DNA of 64,000 nt from Reyranella sp. (lineage in GTDB: Bacteria > Pseudomonadota > Alphaproteobacteria > Reyranellales > Reyranellaceae): contig JAIEOV010000010.1 in NCBI GenBank assembly GCA_019750135.1, forward strand, positions 1 through 64,000, written 5' to 3'. This document shows positions 8,601-16,717 of the stretch, piece after piece. The first letter of the stretch is position 1. Every line of letters starts with the position of its first letter. Made by a program: the position numbers and the translations under genes. The notes under the pieces were generated by a model. It worked only from the letters and a program-made list of their open reading frames with translations. It was not told the origin of the DNA and made no database searches.

Positions 8601-9239
8601 ACGGTGAGCGTCATCGGCTACGGCTCGTTCACCAGCGCCGGCTTCTATGCCGACGCGCTGGCGGGCTACGCCTGGTCGGGCAACCAAATGCAACGGCAGA
8701 TCCAGTTCCCCGGCCTGCAGCGCACCGCCAACGGCAGCACCGGCGCCAACCAGTTCCTGGGCCAGATCGAGACCGGCTATCGCATCGGCCTGTTCGCGCC
8801 GGCCGCGGCCAGCATGACGCCGTTCGCCCGCCTGCAGGGCTCGACGGTGACGCAGAACGCCTTCTCCGAATGGGGCGCCAATTCGCTCAGCCTCAGCGTG
8901 GCGCAGCAGACGACCAACTCGTTGCGCACGGTGTTCGGCGCCGACCTTGCCGGCGCCGTCCCGCTCGGCAGCGAGCGCAGCCTGGCGCTCGACCTTCGCC
9001 TTGGCTGGCTGCACGAATACGCCGATACCGGCCGGCCGATCACGGCGGCCTTCGCCGGCGCGCCGTCCAATGCCTTCACCGTCTACGGCGCGACGCCGCA
9101 GCGCGACGCCGCGGTGATCGGCTTCTCGGCCGGCACCACCATCGCCGAGGCGACGCAGCTCTATCTGCGCTACGACGGCGAGATCAGCACGGGCGCCAGC
9201 AACCACACGCTCAATCTCGGCCTGCGCATTTCCTGGTAA
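5634..9239 (+). CDS. type V autotransporter with PATR repeats
   Basis: About 1201 residues. An extended N-terminus leads into a hydrophobic signal segment (LAFLAIWGFLILVAAGAGA). The passenger is Gly/Thr/Asn-rich beta-helix, with at least three passenger-associated transport repeats of the type LTKAGVGMLTLAG...YTGATNVNGGTL in the last third. The final ~280 residues are an autotransporter beta-barrel ending in LNLGLRISW, with the terminal aromatic residue needed for barrel insertion. The passenger would be exposed at the cell surface; no enzymatic or lipase motif is visible, so adhesion is the default guess. I chose the ATG at 5634; an upstream in-frame ATG at 5544 would give a 30-residue extension. 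The gene abuts its convergent neighbour with no gap. Confidence 0.88.
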   Translation: MQVIGLKPSTGRDGSVWKRLAFLAIWGFLILVAAGAGAQAPPPVIWAGPGNEWMTATNWNPATVPTSTAEFRNNGAPTIVNISGNATIDRMAFTAAAPAYTFNVTAGASFAISGGIDYASATPLLPSFQVNLGSTLTICDCTDITIGALSDGAAGGGALIVGPTDPSTYFRIAGGTSTTFSGSISGTGSLELDGTSTLLTLTGASNGRNIGTIGGDLTLCDCLTGGLTIDGGALTVNGAFGVSVFGGTLSVINGGTLQIDQNLGIAGAVALSGPGTTVTVGDRTFIGSFDTPATLTISNGAVLNSQRGVEMDGVFSTATATVTGPGSTWNIGTGGLLVGNVGPAFLIISSGGQVNVTDPIGAGIGDQGPGTSSVTVTGAGSAFNLAGPLTIGETGIAIGTLTVADGGAVNVTGPTFIGQGSTLNLGIGGLSGSIVTSDIVNEGQIVANFTDTLTLAANIGGPGSLSKAGIGTLILTGNNSYGGGTTVTGGLINFMSGGLGTGTITVNGGGLQWATGNTSDVSAQLAAIGTGGATFDTNGNNVSFATTVTGAGGLTKAGVGMLTLAGASYTGATNVNGGTLQAGAANVFASSSAVTVASGATLDFNGFNQALASLAGAGAVTMGAGSMAVGGNNVSTTFSGTISGSGSLTKNGSGALTLSGANTYTGLTTVNTGTLVVNGSIAGAVTVNSGGVLNGTGRVGALVTNGGIVAPGNSIGTLNVNGNFIQNGGIYQVEVNAAGQNDRINAAGSATLNGGTVQVLAQSGSYARNTTYTILNATGGVSGAYSGVTSNFAFLTPSLSYDANNVYLLLFQSASAFAAGAQTPNQYAVGTALDRANATATGDFNTVLNALSALSTQQGPAALNAISGQQYADFGTLNVQGAALFMNVVGQQMALARGATGGGQRQALAQACDVQACDGASPWSVWASAIGGLGSVNGNGNSSTLTYNFGGAASGFDYRIDPRFLVGLGAAYAAGNQWVDSFLGRGWTDTVSVIGYGSFTSAGFYADALAGYAWSGNQMQRQIQFPGLQRTANGSTGANQFLGQIETGYRIGLFAPAAASMTPFARLQGSTVTQNAFSEWGANSLSLSVAQQTTNSLRTVFGADLAGAVPLGSERSLALDLRLGWLHEYADTGRPITAAFAGAPSNAFTVYGATPQRDAAVIGFSAGTTIAEATQLYLRYDGEISTGASNHTLNLGLRISW

Positions 9240-11357
9240 CTACAGAAGCTCGGCGAGCATCCTGGCGGCTCGCGCCGCGCCGTCGGCTTCGACCGGCTTG
9301 AAGGCGGCCGGTCGCGCCAGCTCGGCCCTCATGGCGTCTGCGATCGCCTCGGGCGTCGCCGTTGCGAAGTCCATGCGCCGACCTGCGGCGTAGCGCTCCA
9401 GGCGATAGGCGACATGGACGTTCTGCTCGAAGTGGTTCTTCAGCGGGAAATAGATGAAGGGCGTGCCGGCCGCCGTGAGCTCCATGCAGGTCGTCAACCC
9501 GCCCTGCACCAGGGCGAGGTCGCAGGCGGCGAGATGGCGATCGAGGTCGGGCACGAAGGCATGCGTCTCCACGCCGGCCGGCACATCGAGAGATGCGGGA
9601 TCGATGCGCGGTCCTGCCACGAGGATCATGCGCAGGTCCGGCATCCAGGGATGGACCAGCGGCCAAGCCTGCAGGATGCGCCGGATGAGATGCGTGCCGA
9701 CGCTCGAGCCGCCGGCCGTGACGATGCAGATGCGCTCGTCGGGCTTGTAGCCCAGCCGGCGGCGCAGCTCCTCGCGCGATCCGAAGTCGCTGGGATGCCG
9801 GCCCAGCACATAGCCCGAGAAGTCGAAGTGGCGCGGGATCCAGTCGCGCATCTGCGGCAGGTCCTTGCCGAAGGAGAGCGGCACGATGTCCTCAGGGTTG
9901 CCGACGAAGATCGCGCGATCGCGCACGCCGGGATGGCGCTCGATGTGGCCGATCATCTCGGCATTGTAGTCGGCGGTCAGGAAGGCCTCGCGCGCGCCGC
10001 CCGACGGCATGGGCACGAAGCCCACGAAATCGGTCAACCAGGCGAGCGTGGCCTTCTTCAGCTCGGGATGCTCGTGCCAGAAATGGTCGATGTCCCAGGC
10101 TTCGTCGGCAATGACCAAGTCGTAGTCGCCGCCGTCGACGGCGTCCTGGAAGGTCATGAAGTTCTTGATCAGGATCTCGTCCATGCGGCGCAGCGCCTGG
10201 AAGGCGTTGAGATCGTGCTCGCCCGATTCCTCCTCGATGTGACGGGATTCGCTGGCGAGCCGCGCGCTCAGCGGATGGATCGTTTCGCCGTTGGCCAGCA
10301 GCAGGCGCGTCACCGGGTCCTGCGCCAGCCAGTCGACCTCGAGGCCGGGATGGAGCTTGCGCAGTTCGCGCGCGATGGCGATGTCGCGGCGGCCATGGCC
10401 GAGGCCGATCGGCGAGGAGAGGTAGAGCGCGCGCTTCTCCCGGGCCGTGCGGCGCAGCGCCGGCTTGGGTGTCGCGATGCCGAGGCGGCGGTCGAGGAAG
10501 TCGTTGATCGCGGCATTGCACTTTGCGGGATAGCGGCCGAGCGGATTGTGGCCGCCGCCCGGGAAGGTCAGCAGCTCCGCGCCAGTGAGCTCGGCGACGA
10601 GCTTGCCGCGGTCGTACGGCTGGATGCGGTCGTCGTCGCCGTGGATCGCCAGGACCGGGCAGCGGATGCGCCGGTACATCGGCTCGGTGACGTCGAATGT
10701 CGGCAGGATCGACCGCGCCTCGACGGTCTTCACGATCACCGGGCCGTTGGTCTCGTTGGCCCAGGCGACGCCGTCCTCGATCTGCTTGGTCGAATGCGGC
10801 TCGGAAAAGATATTCGAGACGAAGTGCTGGGCGAAGTCGGGATAGTCGGCGAGCCAGTGGGCGCGATTGTACTTGTCCCAGCCTTCGAAGGTCTCGCGCG
10901 GCATCAGGAAGTGCTTCGGCGTCATGTGGCTGTGGGTCGGCCCCACGACGCCCGCCACGCCGGCCAGGACGGCAGCCTTCACGCGCTCGGGATGGTAGGC
11001 CGCCAGGCAACAGGCGAGCAGGCCGCCGAACGACAGGCCGACCAGGATGGCCTCCCCGGCGTCGGTCGCGTCCATGACCGCGAGTGCGTCGGCGACGCAG
11101 TTGTCGAGCGCATAGGCCGCGGTGTCGTCAGGCCGGTCGCTCCGGCCGTTGCCCAGCGCGTCGTAGGCGATGCAGCGGAAGCGCTCGCTGAAATACGGAA
11201 TCTGCGCCTTGTAGACGCGCGAATGCACGATGCTCCATGGCGGCAGGAACACCATGGTCTGCGAACCCCCTGGCGTCCCTGGTCCGTAGACCTCGTAGTG
11301 GATGCGGTTGCCGTTGCGCTCGGCGAACCCCTCGTTCTCCGGCAGCTTGGCGCGCAT
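9240..11357 (-). CDS. alpha/beta-hydrolase + GT-B glycosyltransferase fusion
   Basis: 705 residues in two clear modules. Residues 1-290 are an alpha/beta hydrolase with nucleophile elbow GLSFGG (S109), acid in HGDDDR (about 240-244) and histidine in GGGHNP (H270). A short basic linker (about 295-310) follows. Residues 310-705 look like a GT-B glycosyltransferase of the MurG/UDP-glycosyltransferase type: SPIGLGHGRRD at the first nucleotide-fold loop, TAGGSSVGTHL mid-way, and the donor-site segment LVQGGLTTCMELTAAGTPF near 620-640. No signal peptide. It is the last gene after the MddA-like and TetR genes and starts 3 bases beyond the TetR stop. A coupled ester hydrolysis/glycosylation role is inference; the substrate is unknown. 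Confidence 0.85.
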   Translation of the reverse strand: MRAKLPENEGFAERNGNRIHYEVYGPGTPGGSQTMVFLPPWSIVHSRVYKAQIPYFSERFRCIAYDALGNGRSDRPDDTAAYALDNCVADALAVMDATDAGEAILVGLSFGGLLACCLAAYHPERVKAAVLAGVAGVVGPTHSHMTPKHFLMPRETFEGWDKYNRAHWLADYPDFAQHFVSNIFSEPHSTKQIEDGVAWANETNGPVIVKTVEARSILPTFDVTEPMYRRIRCPVLAIHGDDDRIQPYDRGKLVAELTGAELLTFPGGGHNPLGRYPAKCNAAINDFLDRRLGIATPKPALRRTAREKRALYLSSPIGLGHGRRDIAIARELRKLHPGLEVDWLAQDPVTRLLLANGETIHPLSARLASESRHIEEESGEHDLNAFQALRRMDEILIKNFMTFQDAVDGGDYDLVIADEAWDIDHFWHEHPELKKATLAWLTDFVGFVPMPSGGAREAFLTADYNAEMIGHIERHPGVRDRAIFVGNPEDIVPLSFGKDLPQMRDWIPRHFDFSGYVLGRHPSDFGSREELRRRLGYKPDERICIVTAGGSSVGTHLIRRILQAWPLVHPWMPDLRMILVAGPRIDPASLDVPAGVETHAFVPDLDRHLAACDLALVQGGLTTCMELTAAGTPFIYFPLKNHFEQNVHVAYRLERYAAGRRMDFATATPEAIADAMRAELARPAAFKPVEADGAARAARMLAELL

Positions 11358-11360
11358 GGT

Positions 11361-11975
11361 TCACCTCTTGGCGGATTTGCTCTCGGCCATACGGATGACG
11401 TCGCCGAAGCGGCGCAGCGACTGGCGCACCGGCGCTCCCTTCTTTTCCACGCCCAGCAGGAAGAGGCTTTCGCCGCCGATGAAGGCCGAGCTCACCAGGG
11501 CGGCGATCTCCTCGGGCGAGAATGGCCCCAGCCCGCCGACCTCCTTCTCGGCATGGCGGACCACGTCGGCGATCAGCTCGAACCAGCCCGTGAGGCCGGT
11601 GCGCACGACCTTGGCGACCTCGGGGTCGGACCAGCTGGCGGCGATGAGCTCCTGCAGGACGCGCACGTAGCCCGAGGCGATGTCCTCGTCGAGATAGTCG
11701 CAGGCGCGGTCCCAGCGCTGCGACAGCGACAGGGTCGTGTCGTGGAACATGGCGTTCTGGCGATCGAGCAGCTGGGCGTTGAGATAGTCGAACAGCGCCA
11801 GCATCAGCCCCTGCTTGGAGCCGAAATGGTAGTGGATCTGGCTGAGCGGCACGTCGGCGGCGGCCGCCACGTCGCGCGTGGAGAGGCCGGAATGGCCGTT
11901 CTGGCGCAGCACCTTCTTGGCCGCTTCCAAGATCGAGGTGCTGGTCTCCACCTTCTTCGCCAGAACGCGCGCCAT
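11361..11975 (-). CDS. TetR-family repressor
   Basis: 204-residue TetR regulator. The N-terminal helix-turn-helix runs ILEAAKKVLRQNGHSGLST then DVAAAADVPLSQIHYHFGSKQGL (residues about 15-55, quoted in two parts). The C-terminal ligand domain is not diagnostic. It sits between the MddA-like methyltransferase and the fusion gene, all on one strand, so it likely controls its own operon by binding the two palindromes at 12811-12863. Confidence 0.92.
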   Translation of the reverse strand: MARVLAKKVETSTSILEAAKKVLRQNGHSGLSTRDVAAAADVPLSQIHYHFGSKQGLMLALFDYLNAQLLDRQNAMFHDTTLSLSQRWDRACDYLDEDIASGYVRVLQELIAASWSDPEVAKVVRTGLTGWFELIADVVRHAEKEVGGLGPFSPEEIAALVSSAFIGGESLFLLGVEKKGAPVRQSLRRFGDVIRMAESKSAKR

Positions 11976-12008
11976 TCAGCTTCTCCACACGTACGATTGA
12001 GCGGACTT

Positions 12009-12785
12009 CTACTCGGCCGGCCGCGGATACTGGATCTCCGACTCCGCCTTGGCCTTGCGCCCCGGCAACGGGATCAGCATCGACACCTGCTGGCGGTAGC
12101 GCCGGTACTGATCGCCGAACAGGTCGACCAGGTCGCGTTCCTCGAGCCAGATGCCGATCAGGATATAGCCGCTGGTCGCCACGGCGAACAGCAAGTGGCC
12201 GGCGGTCATGCTGGGGGTCGCCCAGAAGGCCAGCAGGAAGCCGAGATAGATCGGATGGCGCACGCGCTTGTAGATGAAGGGGGTGCGGAAGCGCGGCTCG
12301 GGCAGCGTGCGGCCACGCAGGCGCGCCCAGACCTGGCGCAGGCCGAACAGCTCGAAGTGGTTGATCAGGAAAGTGCTCAAAAGCACCAGGAACCAGCCGA
12401 ACCAGAAGATGGCCTGCAGGACCATGACGCCCGCCGGATTTGTCACCGTCCAAACCGGCGTCAGCAGGGGACGCCAGAACACGAACAGCGCCACCAGGGC
12501 GAGGCTCGCCAGCAGCACGTAGGTCGTGCGCTCGACGGCGGTCGGCACGAAGCGCGTCCACCAGCGCTTGAAGGCCGGCCGCGCCATGACGCTGTGCTGG
12601 ATGGCGAACAGGCCGAGCAGCAGGGTGTTGATCACCAGCGCCGGGACCAGCGCGCCTTCGGCGCCGCTGTCGATCGTCTTGGGGGCGATGGCCAGGTTGC
12701 CGGTGAAGGCGATGGCATAGAGGAAGGTGACGAAGAACAGCGCATAGACGACGGCGCCGTACAGAACCGAAGCGATACCACCCAT
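12009..12785 (-). CDS. MddA-like isoprenylcysteine-type membrane methyltransferase
   Basis: 258-residue polytopic membrane protein with about five or six hydrophobic segments. Its C-terminal half carries the signature of the isoprenylcysteine carboxyl methyltransferase superfamily as seen in methanethiol S-methyltransferase (MddA): RVRHPIYLGFLLAFWATP and EERDLVDLFGDQYRRYRQQV. MddA uses S-adenosylmethionine to turn methanethiol into dimethyl sulfide; other members methylate different thiols or carboxyls, so the substrate is tentative. The ATG at 12785 follows GGGAGG. An upstream in-frame extension would translate the operator repeats and is rejected. It is the first gene of the TetR/fusion operon. 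Confidence 0.75.
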   Translation of the reverse strand: MGGIASVLYGAVVYALFFVTFLYAIAFTGNLAIAPKTIDSGAEGALVPALVINTLLLGLFAIQHSVMARPAFKRWWTRFVPTAVERTTYVLLASLALVALFVFWRPLLTPVWTVTNPAGVMVLQAIFWFGWFLVLLSTFLINHFELFGLRQVWARLRGRTLPEPRFRTPFIYKRVRHPIYLGFLLAFWATPSMTAGHLLFAVATSGYILIGIWLEERDLVDLFGDQYRRYRQQVSMLIPLPGRKAKAESEIQYPRPAE

Positions 12786-12810
12786 CGGGAGCCTCCCAGG
12801 TTCGAACACA

Positions 12811-12830
12811 GTTCGGTCGACCGACCGAAT
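12811..12830. promoter_or_regulatory. operator palindrome 1 (TetR-type)
   Basis: GTTCGGTCG-AC-CGACCGAAT: 9-base arms with a 2-base spacer and one mismatch at the outer end, 26 bases before the MddA-like ATG. It is the near-identical partner of the copy at 12844-12863, 33 bases away, i.e. about three helical turns. Confidence 0.8.
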
Positions 12831-12843
12831 ATTTGTCAATGTA

Positions 12844-12863
12844 ATTCGGTCGACCGACCGAAT
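12844..12863. promoter_or_regulatory. operator palindrome 2 (TetR-type)
   Basis: ATTCGGTCG-AC-CGACCGAAT is a perfect 9-base inverted repeat with a 2-base spacer. With the copy at 12811-12830 it brackets the likely promoter of the MddA-TetR-fusion operon. Confidence 0.8.
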
Positions 12864-12880
12864 CAAGGAGAATTGTGAGA

Positions 12881-12897
12881 GCGGGCCGCGGGCCCGC
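12881..12897 (-). terminator. GC hairpin after sulfatase gene
   Basis: GCGGGCC-GCG-GGCCCGC forms a 7-bp stem with a 3-base loop, 10 bases beyond the sulfatase stop. No strong U tract follows on the minus strand, so termination efficiency is doubtful. Confidence 0.4.
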
Positions 12898-12906
12898 ACT
12901 CCCGAC

Positions 12907-14469
12907 TCACCACATGCCGAAAAGGATGCCGTGCTTCTTGTGCGCGGCGGTACGCGCTTCGACGTAGGCGTCGTCGACGGTGACGCGCGTCTTGCGGGCC
13001 TTCAGCCAGGCCGCCATCCGTTCTTCCATCTCGCGGCGGATGTCGGCGTGGGCGGCGTCGCCGCCGAGGTCGCGCCGTTCCTTCGGGTCGTTGGCGAGGT
13101 CGAACAGCATCGGCCGGAAATCCTGCCACCACACGTACTTCCAGCGGTCGGTACGCACCATGATCGCGCGGCAGTCGCGGGGATGCCGCTTCAGGATCTT
13201 GCGCGCCTCGCGGAAGGAGTAGTCGAGCTCGGAGAACACCGCGTCGCGCCAGGTCTCGACCTTGCCGGCGCGCAGCAGCGGCAGCAGCGAGCGGCCTTCG
13301 ACGAGGTGCTCGTTGGCGGGCTGCTCCAGCGCCGCAAGACAGGTCGGCACGACATCGACGGCCTCGACGAAGCGCTCGTCGACCGTGCCGCGCGTGGCGT
13401 CGGCGGCCGGATCGGGATCGTAGACGATGAAGGGCACGCGCTGCGCCTCTTCATAGAACATCTCCTTCTCGCCCAGCCAATGGTCGCCCAGGAAGTCGCC
13501 GTGATCGGCCGTGAACAGGATCAGCGTGTCGTCGAAGCGGCCGAGCTTCTTCAGATGGTCGAACAGGCGGCCCAGCCAATCGTCGATCTGCCTGATCAGG
13601 CCCATGTAGGCGGGCCGCACGATGTCCGGTGCGTCGGGGCGCTGGAAGGACTGCGATTCGTCGTGCTGGCGATAGGCCGCGAGCACCGGATGCTGGTCGA
13701 CAAGCTCGCGGTCGTCGCGGTTGAGCGGCAGGCAGTCCGTGGCGCCGTACATCTTGTGATAGGGCGCAGGCGCCATGTAGGGCCAGTGCGGCTTGACGTA
13801 GCTGAGATGCAGGAACCATGGCCTGTCGCCCATGTCCTCGACGAAGCGCATGGCCTCGCGCGTCATGTAGGCGGTCTCGGAATGCTCCTCGGCGACACGC
13901 GCCGGCAGGTGCACGTTGCGCATGTGCCAACCCGACACCGGCCCGTCGGGACCGTCGGCCGAGATCACGTAGTCGCTCCACGGATCGTCGGAGTTGTAGC
14001 CCTGCGCGCGCAGATAGGCGGCGTAGTGGCTCTCCTCGCCCGGCGGCGAATGGCCGTCGTAGCGGTCGAGCTCCTCGAAGCCGCCGGCGCGCATCAGCGC
14101 GGCCATCGCCGAGCCGCCCTCGATGCCGTAGCGCTCGAGCCCATCGAGGTCGGGCAGCACGTGCGTCTTGCCCGCCAACGCCACGCGGATGCCGGCCGGC
14201 CGCAGATAATCGCCGATGGTCTTCTCGCGCACGCTGAGCGGCACGCGGTTCCAGGTGGCGCCGTGCGAGAACATGTAGCGACCGGTGTAGTAGCTCATGC
14301 GCGAGGGGCCGCAGACGCCCGACTGCACATAGGCGCGCGGGAACAGGACGCCCTTGGCCGCCAGCGAATCGATGGCGGGTGTTTTGAGATGCGGATGGCC
14401 GGCGCACGACAGGTGATCGGCGCGCAGCTGATCGCACATGATGAACAGGACGTTGCGGACCTTGGCCAC
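12907..14469 (-). CDS. sulfatase / phosphonate monoester hydrolase family
   Basis: 520-residue alkaline-phosphatase-superfamily hydrolase. It begins with the metal-site motif NVLFIMCDQLRAD. The formylglycine-type active site is VCGPSRMSYYTGRY, with C53 in the C-x-P-S-R context recognised by formylglycine-generating enzyme. The second metal site is FTADHGDFLGDHW. The spacing and the FLHLSYVKPHWPY and PYHKMYG segments resemble arylsulfatases and rhizobial phosphonate monoester hydrolases; I cannot choose between sulfate, phosphonate or phosphodiester substrates. No signal peptide is evident. The gene is divergent from the M20 peptidase. Confidence 0.85.
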   Translation of the reverse strand: MAKVRNVLFIMCDQLRADHLSCAGHPHLKTPAIDSLAAKGVLFPRAYVQSGVCGPSRMSYYTGRYMFSHGATWNRVPLSVREKTIGDYLRPAGIRVALAGKTHVLPDLDGLERYGIEGGSAMAALMRAGGFEELDRYDGHSPPGEESHYAAYLRAQGYNSDDPWSDYVISADGPDGPVSGWHMRNVHLPARVAEEHSETAYMTREAMRFVEDMGDRPWFLHLSYVKPHWPYMAPAPYHKMYGATDCLPLNRDDRELVDQHPVLAAYRQHDESQSFQRPDAPDIVRPAYMGLIRQIDDWLGRLFDHLKKLGRFDDTLILFTADHGDFLGDHWLGEKEMFYEEAQRVPFIVYDPDPAADATRGTVDERFVEAVDVVPTCLAALEQPANEHLVEGRSLLPLLRAGKVETWRDAVFSELDYSFREARKILKRHPRDCRAIMVRTDRWKYVWWQDFRPMLFDLANDPKERRDLGGDAAHADIRREMEERMAAWLKARKTRVTVDDAYVEARTAAHKKHGILFGMW

Positions 14470-14523
14470 GTGGTTCGTTCCCCTCGTTTGCCGCCACTAT
14501 GCCCGCATCGCTAGGATGGCGCG

Positions 14524-15660
14524 ATGGATTCCAATAGCTTCTCCAGCCGCGAGATCGTCGAGGACATCATGCGCTGGGCCGCGGTCGAGAGCCCGTCGGT
14601 GACGCCGGACGCCGTGGCGCGCATGTTCGACCTCGCCGAGGCCGATTTCCGCGCCGCCGGCGGCGCCATCGAGCGCCTGTCGGCCGCTTCGGGCGCGCCG
14701 GTGATGCGGGCGCGCTTTGCCGGCCGCGGCGACGCGCCGGGCATCCTGGTGCTGGGCCATCTCGACACCGTCCATCCGGTCGGCACGATCGAGGACGGGC
14801 TGAAGCTGCGCATCGACGGCGACCGTCTCTACGGCCCGGGCGTGCTCGACATGAAGGGCGGCATTTGCCTGGCGCTGCATGCCTTGCGTCGGCTCCGCGC
14901 AGAGACCGGCGACACGCCGCTCCCCGTCACCTTCCTGATGATTCCCGACGAGGAGATCGGCAGCCCCGGGACTCGCGCCTTGATCGAGGAGGAAGCGCGC
15001 CGGCATCGCTGCGTGCTGGTGCCCGAGCCGGCGCGCCAGGGCAAGGTGATCACGGGCCGCCACGCCTTCGCACGCTACCGCCTCACCACGCGCGGCCGCC
15101 CCGCCCATGCCGGCGCCGACAATCGCGCGGGCCGCAGCGCCATCCGCGCCATGGCGCGCCTGGTCGAAACGATCGAAAGCGCCACCGACATCGATCGGCT
15201 GGTCTCCTTCAGCGTCGGCGTGATCAAGGGCGGCCTGTTCGTGAACGTGATCCCGACCGAATGTACCGCCGAGGTCCTGTGCGTAGCGTCGTCGCGCGAG
15301 AACCTGGCGTTCGTCCACGACTTCATGGCGGGCCTCGCCTCGCCGATCGAGGGCGTGACGCTCGAGGTCGAACGTGGGCCCGAGCGGCCGTTGTTCGAGG
15401 CCTCGGACGGAACGATGAGGCTGTTCGCCCACGCCGCGGCGACGGCGAGCGAGATCGGCCTCATCTTGGAGCACGGCACGTTCGGCGGCGGCAGCGACGG
15501 CAACTTCACCGGCGCGCTGGGCATCCCCACGCTCGACGGGCTGGGCGCGGTCGGCGCGGGCGTGCACACCTTGGAGGAACATGTGTTGATCTCGGAGCTG
15601 GCGCCGCGGGCGCGCCTGTTCGCCGGGCTGCTGGCCGGGTTGGCGGAGGACGGCCGATGA
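14524..15660 (+). CDS. M20 family metallopeptidase (carboxypeptidase G2-like)
   Basis: 378-residue di-zinc amidohydrolase/peptidase. Metal and catalytic residues fall in GHLDTVHP (H79, D81), GVLDMKGG (D109), PDEEIGS (E143/E144) and the C-terminal GVHTLEEH. The dimerisation lid lies between about 180 and 290. The closest well-known group is glutamate carboxypeptidase/CPG2, which removes C-terminal glutamate from N-acyl amino acids. No signal peptide. It overlaps the next gene by 4 bases (ATGA), so the two are translated together. Confidence 0.85.
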   Translation: MDSNSFSSREIVEDIMRWAAVESPSVTPDAVARMFDLAEADFRAAGGAIERLSAASGAPVMRARFAGRGDAPGILVLGHLDTVHPVGTIEDGLKLRIDGDRLYGPGVLDMKGGICLALHALRRLRAETGDTPLPVTFLMIPDEEIGSPGTRALIEEEARRHRCVLVPEPARQGKVITGRHAFARYRLTTRGRPAHAGADNRAGRSAIRAMARLVETIESATDIDRLVSFSVGVIKGGLFVNVIPTECTAEVLCVASSRENLAFVHDFMAGLASPIEGVTLEVERGPERPLFEASDGTMRLFAHAAATASEIGLILEHGTFGGGSDGNFTGALGIPTLDGLGAVGAGVHTLEEHVLISELAPRARLFAGLLAGLAEDGR

Positions 15661-16229
15661 ACGCACCGACCATCCGCGACGTGCTCGATTTCTGGTTCCT
15701 GCCGCTCGACCATCCCGATCATGGAAAGCCACGCGAGATCTGGTGGGGCGGCAAGGACGGGATCGACGACGAAGTCCGCGGGCGCTTCGCGCCGGCACTG
15801 GAACGGGCGATTGCGGGCGAGCTGGATCATTGGCAGAAGTCGCCCGACGGGGCGTTGGCGCTGATCCTTCTGTGCGACCAGTTCCCGCGCAACATGCACC
15901 GCCGCTCGGTGCGGGCCTTCTCTGGAGATCCGAAGGCGCTGGCGACGGCGCGGCTCGCGCTGGCGCGGGCCTATCCGGCGGCCTTCAACACCACCATGCG
16001 CCTGTTCTTCTACATGCCGTTCCAGCACAGCGAATCGCACACCGACCAGGAGCTGGGCTGCGCGCTGGTCGCGGCCTTCGATGATCCCGAGGCGATGAAG
16101 CACGCCATCGAGCATCGCGACGTCGTCGCGCGGTTCGGGCGCTTCCCGCATCGCAACGAAGTGCTCGGGCGCTCGTGCACCGAGGAAGAAATCGAATACC
16201 TGAAGGACGCTAACCGCTACGGCCAGTGA
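15657..16229 (+). CDS. DUF924 family protein
   Basis: 190-residue protein of the DUF924 family: VLDFWFLP at the start, then [39 protein letters not shown] as the family core (read here as [17 protein letters not shown]) and [13 protein letters not shown] near the end. The family is a TPR-like helical fold of unknown function. The start ATG overlaps the M20 stop. Its last 20 bases overlap the convergent macro-domain gene. Confidence 0.88.
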   Translation: MNAPTIRDVLDFWFLPLDHPDHGKPREIWWGGKDGIDDEVRGRFAPALERAIAGELDHWQKSPDGALALILLCDQFPRNMHRRSVRAFSGDPKALATARLALARAYPAAFNTTMRLFFYMPFQHSESHTDQELGCALVAAFDDPEAMKHAIEHRDVVARFGRFPHRNEVLGRSCTEEEIEYLKDANRYGQ

Positions 16230-16713
16230 CCTCGCGGTAGAGCGCCGCCATGTCGGCGCCGAAGCAGCAGAAGACGACGCGCTCGACGCCACCTTTGTGC
16301 GCTTTGACCTCGCGCACGGCGATCTCGGTCGCGGGTTCCTTGGGATAGCCGTAGACGCCGGTCGAGATCGCCGGGAAGGCGATGCTTGCAAGCCCGTGCT
16401 GCTCGGCCAGCGCCAGGCTGTTGTGATAGCAGCGCGCCAGGAGGTCGGGCTCGCCCGCCGCGCCGCCGCGCCAGATCGGGCCCACGGCATGGATCACGTG
16501 CCGCGCCTTCAGCCTATAAGCTTTGGTGATCTTGGCTTCGCCGGTGGGACAGCCGTGCAGCGTCCGGCATTCGGCCAGGAGCTCAGGTCCCGCGGCGCGA
16601 TGGATCGCGCCGTCGACGCCACCGCCGCCCAAAAGGCTTTCGTTTGCTGCATTGACGATGGCATCGACATCGAGGCGCGTGATGTCGCCTTCGACGATGT
16701 CGATGCTTGGCAT
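16210..16713 (-). CDS. macro-domain ADP-ribose hydrolase (YmdB/MacroD-like)
   Basis: 167-residue single macro domain. Signature elements are [24 protein letters not shown], quoted here as [16 protein letters not shown] and [13 protein letters not shown], then AVGPIWRGG and [15 protein letters not shown]. Such proteins remove O-acetyl from ADP-ribose or mono-ADP-ribose from proteins. The distal NAAN asparagine and the GGGGVDGAI loop needed for catalysis are present. It begins 4 bases after the DUF882 gene stop and is probably cotranscribed with it. Confidence 0.92.
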   Translation of the reverse strand: MPSIDIVEGDITRLDVDAIVNAANESLLGGGGVDGAIHRAAGPELLAECRTLHGCPTGEAKITKAYRLKARHVIHAVGPIWRGGAAGEPDLLARCYHNSLALAEQHGLASIAFPAISTGVYGYPKEPATEIAVREVKAHKGGVERVVFCCFGADMAALYREVTGRSG

Positions 16714-16717
16714 GGCC

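Noticed and set aside
9414..12878. Plus-strand open frame of 1154 codons
   Set aside because: Antisense to three well-supported genes (fusion, TetR, MddA-like).
12786..12899. N-terminal extension of the MddA-like protein
   Set aside because: It would translate the two operator palindromes (RSVDR repeated) and lacks a ribosome site.
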